Below, in pieces: positions 60,050 through 64,000 of a DNA stretch of 64,000 nt. Below the pieces are notes generated by a model that saw only the letters and a program-made list of their open reading frames with translations, was not told the origin of the DNA and did no database searches. Origin of the DNA: Pararobbsia silviterrae (GTDB taxonomy: Bacteria; Pseudomonadota; Gammaproteobacteria; Burkholderiales; Burkholderiaceae). How positions within the stretch are numbered: position 1 is the stretch's first letter; every line of letters begins with the position of its first letter. The stretch covers positions 1 through 64,000 of the forward strand of contig NZ_RBZU01000015.1 of assembly GCF_003628125.1 (NCBI RefSeq). The letters are read 5' to 3'. The translations under genes were made by a program, and so were the position numbers.

Positions 60050-60772
60050 ATGAGTTACGCGATGGTGCTTGGCGTGGGCTTCCTGGCGGGTCTGCTCAGC
60101 GGCGTGATCGGGACCGGATCGTCGATGATGCTGATGCCCGTGCTCGTGCTGCTCTACGGTCCGCAGCAAGCGGTGCCGATCATGGCGATCGGCGCGATCA
60201 TGGGCAATCTCGGCAAGGTCCTTTCGTGGTGGCGCGAGATCGATTGGAAAGCCTGCGCGGCATACACCGTCACGGCGGTCCCCGGCGCGATGCTCGGCGT
60301 ACGGACTTTGCTCATCTTGCCGCCGCATGCGGTCGAGATCACGCTGGGCCTGTTCTTCATCGCGATGGTCCCCGCGCGCCGCTGGCTCGCGCAGCATTCG
60401 ATCCGCTTCACGCTCGGCCAACTGTCCCTGATCGGCGCGGGCGTCGGTTTCCTGACCGGCATCGTCGTGTCGACGGGACCAATCACGGTGCCCGTTTTCA
60501 TGGGCTACGGACTCGTCAAGGGCGCGTTCCTCGCGACCGAGGCCGCGGGTTCGCTGGCCGTCTATGCGGCGAAGGTCGGCGTGTTCGAGCATTTCGGCGC
60601 CTTGCCGATGCGCATCGTCGTCGACGGATTGATCACGGGCTTCTCGCTGATGCTCGGCACCTTCGCCGCGCGGCGCATCGTCGCGCGCATGTCGCCGAAA
60701 GCCTTCAAACTCGTCGTCGACGGAATCATGTTCTCGTCGGGCCTGTCCTTGTTGTTCGCGGCCGCGCGCTGA
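60050..60772 (+). CDS. TauE/SafE-family sulfite/sulfoacetate exporter-like protein
   Basis: Membrane protein of 240 aa with about eight helices and the TauE/SafE repeat: VLGVGFLAGLLSGVIGTGSS in the first half and LIGAGVGFLTGIVVSTGPIT in the second. The family moves small anions such as sulfite, sulfoacetate or other organic acids. GGAGG is five bases before ATG. It follows the GNAT gene after 99 bases; a shared operon is possible. Confidence 0.92.
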   Translation: MSYAMVLGVGFLAGLLSGVIGTGSSMMLMPVLVLLYGPQQAVPIMAIGAIMGNLGKVLSWWREIDWKACAAYTVTAVPGAMLGVRTLLILPPHAVEITLGLFFIAMVPARRWLAQHSIRFTLGQLSLIGAGVGFLTGIVVSTGPITVPVFMGYGLVKGAFLATEAAGSLAVYAAKVGVFEHFGALPMRIVVDGLITGFSLMLGTFAARRIVARMSPKAFKLVVDGIMFSSGLSLLFAAAR

Positions 60773-60791
60773 TTGCGGCGTTATTGCGACG

Positions 60792-61619
60792 TTATTGCGG
60801 CATGCTCGGCACGAGCTTGCGCGCGATGAAATGCAGCCACCACGCATTGCTGTCGCTGTCGGGCGAGATCGGCTGCGCGTCCGTGCTGCCGAAGACGATG
60901 TCGAGTTCGAGACCGAGCGCTTCGAGTTGTCGTTTCTGCTCGGCCAGCGTCATGTAGACGATCATGATGCCGAAATTGTGCGCGGCGCCGACCGCGATCG
61001 CATAGCCGCCGAAATCGCGATTGCCGCGTGAATGCCGCAGGTAGTTGTAGATCCCGACCGGCAAGACGCGCAGCGATTGCAGCGTACGCCAGCCGAGCCG
61101 CACGGGATTCGGCGTAAAGCGCGGCATCAGCTTCCAGATTCGCTCGCCATAACCCGGACCATGCCGGTTGTGCGAAGAAAACAGCAGATAACCGCCGGGC
61201 CGCACCACGCGGCGCATCTCGCTCAGGATCCGCACGCGATCCTCGTAGTCGACCGAATCGATGCCGTTGTAGCTGAACATCGCGAGCGCGAAATGATCGG
61301 ACGGCAGCGACGACATGTCGCGCGCGTCCATATTCCGGAGGTCCGCATCGGGAAATCGCGCACGCGCGCGATCGAGCAGTCCCGGCGTGTAGTCGACGCC
61401 GACGTAGTCGGTCGAGATCGCGCGCATCAATCCGACGGTGCGTCCCGCGCCGACACCGATATCGAGAACGGGCGCGCCCGTGCAGTGCTTCGCGACCCAC
61501 TCGAACGCGGCCTCTTCACCGGGATCGGTCCACGTGCTTTCGAGTGCGTAGCTGCGTAACGATTCGCGCGAACCCCACGTCGCGCGATTGATCGTATCCA
61601 GATCGATTTCACGTGTCAT
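60792..61619 (-). CDS. Class I SAM-dependent methyltransferase
   Basis: Methyltransferase of 275 aa. The SAM site starts VLDIGVGAGRTVGLMR with YVGVDYTPGLLDRARARFPD, followed by DMSSLPSDHFALAMFSYNGI and RRVVRPGGYLLFSSHNRHGP. Methyl acceptor unknown. ATG 61619 is chosen because AAGGAG lies six bases upstream, whereas the longer frame has no such site. It is convergent with the TauE/SafE gene. Confidence 0.9.
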   Translation of the reverse strand: MTREIDLDTINRATWGSRESLRSYALESTWTDPGEEAAFEWVAKHCTGAPVLDIGVGAGRTVGLMRAISTDYVGVDYTPGLLDRARARFPDADLRNMDARDMSSLPSDHFALAMFSYNGIDSVDYEDRVRILSEMRRVVRPGGYLLFSSHNRHGPGYGERIWKLMPRFTPNPVRLGWRTLQSLRVLPVGIYNYLRHSRGNRDFGGYAIAVGAAHNFGIMIVYMTLAEQKRQLEALGLELDIVFGSTDAQPISPDSDSNAWWLHFIARKLVPSMPQ

Positions 61620-61998
61620 CGCAAACTCCTTGACATGGCGCCGCGCGCGCACCGCCGCGAGACCAAGGTCAGGCGAGCGCACACGGGGGGCTTCGTGGAT
61701 CGTGTAGAGCGAAATGCGAGGGCGCCGATCGGCGAACGTCCGACTGCGCAATGTGGAAAAGCCGAGGGCTTTCGAGGCGCTTGCGAACGCTTTCATCAAA
61801 CCATTCGACGCATCAGAGGGTCTGTGCGAAGGCGCACGTTCGACGCGCTCGAACCGCGCCGCGCAAGCGTCATCACGCTGTCACCAAACCCATGCCCATC
61901 AAGCGATCGGCCCGCATCGAACGAATCAAATCGAGCCGGTCCGACGCATATCGCGCGTTCAGCGTTTCGCAAGCCTCGTCGTCATCGGTGAATCTTGC
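61620..61998. other. Gap between methyltransferase and AraC regulator
   Basis: 379 bases with no supported gene. It has the promoter of the methyltransferase gene on the minus strand and the 3' end of the AraC gene. An open frame on the minus strand through it (to about 61799) lacks recognisable features and is taken as noncoding. Confidence 0.4.
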
Positions 61999-62922
61999 TC
62001 AGACGACGTGCGCGCGTTCGGCATCGACATATTGCTTGGCATAGCGCGCGGGCGGCACACCGACATGCCGCGCGAACGCGACGCTGAACGCACTTGCCGA
62101 ACCGTAACCGACGCGCTCCGCGACCTCGGCGATGCCACCCGCTTCGTGTCGAAGCAAACGCTTGGCCAACGCCATGCGCCAAGCAAGCAGATAGGCCATC
62201 GGCGCAACACCGACCGCGCGGCTGAAGCGCTCGAAAAACGCGGAGCGCGATAGTGCGGCTTCTTTAGCAAGCGCCGCGACAGTCCACGCCCGCGTCGGAC
62301 TTTCATGCATCCGGCGCAACGCGCCCGCGAGACGTTCATCGGCAAGGCCGCGCACGAGCCCGGGCGATGCCGCCGTTCCCGCCGAACGAAGCGCTTCGAT
62401 CAGCAGCACTTCGAGCAATCGCGCGAGTACGACTTCACGCGCGGGACGTCGCTCACGCGACTCGTCGCTGACGAGCGATACGAGTGTCGCAAGCCGAGGC
62501 TCCGTGCGGACATGGACGAGCTGAGGCAACAACGACACGAGCAAACCCGCATCGGGCGAGCCAAACACGCAGTGACCGATCTGCAGGCGAACATCGGGCG
62601 GTCCGCTTGGCTCGCCGACCCGGAATTCGCCGTTCGCCAAAGCGACCGGCGTCGTGACGAGGCCCTCCGGCGCGAGCGGATCGACGCTCGACGTCGAGAA
62701 TCCGCGTGCCGACGGGATCAGCACGAAATCCCCCGTGTCGAGGCGCATCGGCGCATGTCCGTCGACCGTCAAACAACACGATCCCTCAAGAATCACGCAA
62801 TAAAACGGCTGCCCCGTTTCCTCGGGCCGGCGCACGCGCCACGCCCCCGCGCCGCCGACGGCCTTCGAGAACGGCGCCTCGGGCTGGAGCAAGGTGACGA
62901 CTTCCGCGAGTGGATCGACCAT
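61999..62922 (-). CDS. AraC-family regulator with cupin sensor
   Basis: Regulator of 307 aa. The N-terminal cupin domain (residues about 5-185: GQPFYCVILEGSCCLTVDGH, RLDTGDFVLIPSARGF) and C-terminal AraC HTH pair (WTVAALAKEAALSRSAFFER, GIAEVAERVGYGSASAFSVA) identify the cupin_6 class. It diverges from the SDR at 63027, which it probably activates. Direct repeats CAAGT spaced 21 bp lie between them. Confidence 0.92.
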   Translation of the reverse strand: MVDPLAEVVTLLQPEAPFSKAVGGAGAWRVRRPEETGQPFYCVILEGSCCLTVDGHAPMRLDTGDFVLIPSARGFSTSSVDPLAPEGLVTTPVALANGEFRVGEPSGPPDVRLQIGHCVFGSPDAGLLVSLLPQLVHVRTEPRLATLVSLVSDESRERRPAREVVLARLLEVLLIEALRSAGTAASPGLVRGLADERLAGALRRMHESPTRAWTVAALAKEAALSRSAFFERFSRAVGVAPMAYLLAWRMALAKRLLRHEAGGIAEVAERVGYGSASAFSVAFARHVGVPPARYAKQYVDAERAHVV

Positions 62923-62953
62923 GACTGGACTCTTGCAAACAAACCATGGACTT

Positions 62954-62979
62954 TCAAGTATAGCGAGTCCGGCTCCAAG
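62954..62979. promoter_or_regulatory. Candidate AraC direct-repeat sites
   Basis: CAAGT occurs at 62954-62958 and again at 62975-62979, 21 bp apart (two helical turns); similar sequence follows each copy. Tandem half-sites on one helix face are typical for AraC activators. Located in the divergent AraC/SDR gap. Confidence 0.4.
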
Positions 62980-63026
62980 TCCCTATCGTCCTGGACACAC
63001 ACCTGGGTTCTTTGGAGACGTCTGTC

Positions 63027-63773
63027 ATGAAAACCGTACTGATCACCGGCTGCTCGTCGGGTTTTGGACTCGAAGCCGCCCGTTATTTCCTTGAGCGCGA
63101 TTGGCACGTCATTGCCACGATGCGCACGCCGCGTGACGACGGATTGCCTCGTTCCGAACGTCTCCGCGTGCTCGCGCTCGATGTCACGAATCCGCGCAGC
63201 GTGCGCGACGCCGTCGAGGCCGCGGGACCCATCGACGTGCTCGTCAACAATGCGGGCATCGGACTGCTCAATGCGCTCGAAGGCGTGTCGATCGATGCCG
63301 CGCGCGAGATCTTCGAGACCAATACGCTCGGCACGATCGCGATGACGCAAGCCGTATTGCCGCAGTTCAGGCAGCGCAGAGCCGGCGTCATCATCAACGT
63401 CACGTCGAGCGTCACCTTGCGATCGTTGCCGCTGTTGTCCGTCTATACCGCGAGCAAGGCCGCCGTGAATGCATTCACGGAATCGGTCGCGCTCGAACTC
63501 GAAGACTTCAACATCCGCGTCCATCTCGTACTCCCGGGCCGTTCGCCCGAAACACGCTTCGGCGAGAACGCACGCGCTCGAATGGCGAACGGTATTCCGC
63601 AGCCCTATGAAGCGCTCGCACAACGCGTGTTCGCGGGATGGGCCGAATCGACGAGGGTCACGTATGCGCGTGACGTCGCCGACGCCGTCTGGCGAGCCGC
63701 AAACGATGCGTCGAGCGCGCTGAGGATTCCGGCCGGCGAGGATGCCGTGGCGTGGGCCACGGCCACGGCTTGA
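63027..63773 (+). CDS. SDR-family oxidoreductase
   Basis: Short-chain dehydrogenase of 248 aa. TGCSSGFGLEAA is the cofactor motif, NNAGIG, then catalytic Ser in IINVTSSVTL and YTASKAA with Tyr/Lys. The PGRSPETRFGENARAR stretch is usual in a subgroup of SDRs acting on hydroxy-steroids or retinal-like ketones. ATG 63027 has GGAG 10 bases upstream; the TTG start five codons earlier is less likely. Its stop is 11 bases from the convergent Fe-S protein gene. Confidence 0.92.
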   Translation: MKTVLITGCSSGFGLEAARYFLERDWHVIATMRTPRDDGLPRSERLRVLALDVTNPRSVRDAVEAAGPIDVLVNNAGIGLLNALEGVSIDAAREIFETNTLGTIAMTQAVLPQFRQRRAGVIINVTSSVTLRSLPLLSVYTASKAAVNAFTESVALELEDFNIRVHLVLPGRSPETRFGENARARMANGIPQPYEALAQRVFAGWAESTRVTYARDVADAVWRAANDASSALRIPAGEDAVAWATATA

Positions 63774-63784
63774 TCGACGTCGTT

Positions 63785-64000
63785 TCAATCCGTATGCGCT
63801 TGTAGCGCGTGCCGCGCGAGTTCGGCGATATGCATGACGCGCCGGCCCGCGCCGTGCTCGATCTGTTCGCGGCAGCTAAAACCGTTCGTGACCACGATCG
63901 TGTCCTCGCGCGCGCGGCGAATCTGAGGCAGCAAGGCATCCTCGGCAATCCGCATCGACATCGCATAGTGCTCGGGGTTGAAGCCGAACGATCCCGCCAT
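63785..64000 (-). CDS. C-terminal end of a YdiJ-like FAD/Fe-S oxidoreductase (partial)
   Basis: The last 71 codons of a larger gene entering from the right edge. The sequence MAGSFGFNPEHYAMSMRIAE is followed by TIVVTNGFSCREQIEHG and MHIAELARHAL, features of the C-terminal cysteine-rich CCG domain in fused D-2-hydroxyglutarate or lactate-type dehydrogenases such as YdiJ. The flavin domain and the rest of the CCG domain are outside the window, so fusion length is inferred. Confidence 0.8.
   Translation of the reverse strand: MAGSFGFNPEHYAMSMRIAEDALLPQIRRAREDTIVVTNGFSCREQIEHGAGRRVMHIAELARHALQAHTD

Noticed and set aside
1-64000. Transposons, phage integrases, tRNA or rRNA genes
   Set aside because: No transposase, integrase, cloverleaf or rRNA-like conserved stretch was seen while reading both strands; a tRNA search program was not available.

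Overview
The window is high-GC DNA from a beta-proteobacterium, most likely a Burkholderiaceae member of the Burkholderia/Paraburkholderia type. This is inferred from the GC-rich codon use, the density of LysR, AraC and TetR regulators, Tar-like chemoreceptors with the [20 protein letters not shown] tip, AAHS aromatic-acid transporters, and short tandem repeats in multiples of 3 bp like those known from Burkholderia. No rRNA, tRNA, CRISPR array or insertion sequence was seen. The content (secondary metabolism, transport, chemotaxis, a second-type purA) fits a secondary replicon or an accessory part of the main chromosome.

Layout. 1-10 kb: start of an unidentified gene, a Cache chemoreceptor, a purA-type adenylosuccinate synthetase, a LysR regulator followed by a FUSC-family exporter, a cNMP-domain/TrxR-like flavoprotein and a tannase-like lipoprotein. 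10-18.5 kb: a conserved hypothetical, an MFS exporter, a GlxA-type AraC regulator, a TetR-controlled NTF2-like/SDR pair with two strong palindromes, a stand-alone AAA ATPase under a nested palindromic promoter, and a LysR/SDR divergent pair. 18.5-30 kb: a second chemoreceptor with a FliA-like promoter, an AAHS transporter with a class II aldolase, a SET-type sugar exporter carrying an in-frame (Ala-Ser)12 repeat, and a large double-kinase hybrid sensor. 29-34 kb: a LysR regulator diverging from an AAHS transporter, a VanB-like reductase and a Rieske oxygenase, probably one aromatic catabolic unit. 34-41.5 kb: a galactoside unit, with a LacI repressor diverging from a UgpC-like ATPase, binding protein, two permeases and a GH42 beta-galactosidase, with a perfect 18-bp operator. 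41.5-48 kb: a desaturase, a cytoplasmic PhnD-like protein with an FGGY kinase, an acetyltransferase, a LysR regulator and a VC0807-like membrane protein. 48-50.2 kb: an AbiE-like (type IV toxin-antitoxin) pair behind three tandem 9-mers in an AT-rich leader. 50.4-64 kb: TetR/FAD-monooxygenase and MocR/thioesterase divergent pairs, MgtC and Nudix genes, an SDR, a BtuB-like TonB receptor under a cobalamin riboswitch, a GNAT, a TauE/SafE exporter, a methyltransferase, an AraC/SDR pair, and the end of a YdiJ-like FAD/Fe-S oxidoreductase.

Two themes recur. First, many loci are a regulator transcribed divergently from an enzyme or transporter, often with a visible symmetric element between them. 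Second, at least six hexamer or nonamer tandem repeats lie in or against genes, two of them containing a stop codon, which suggests slippage-prone loci. The most system-like candidates are the AbiE-like pair and the AAA ATPase with its palindrome-embedded promoter.
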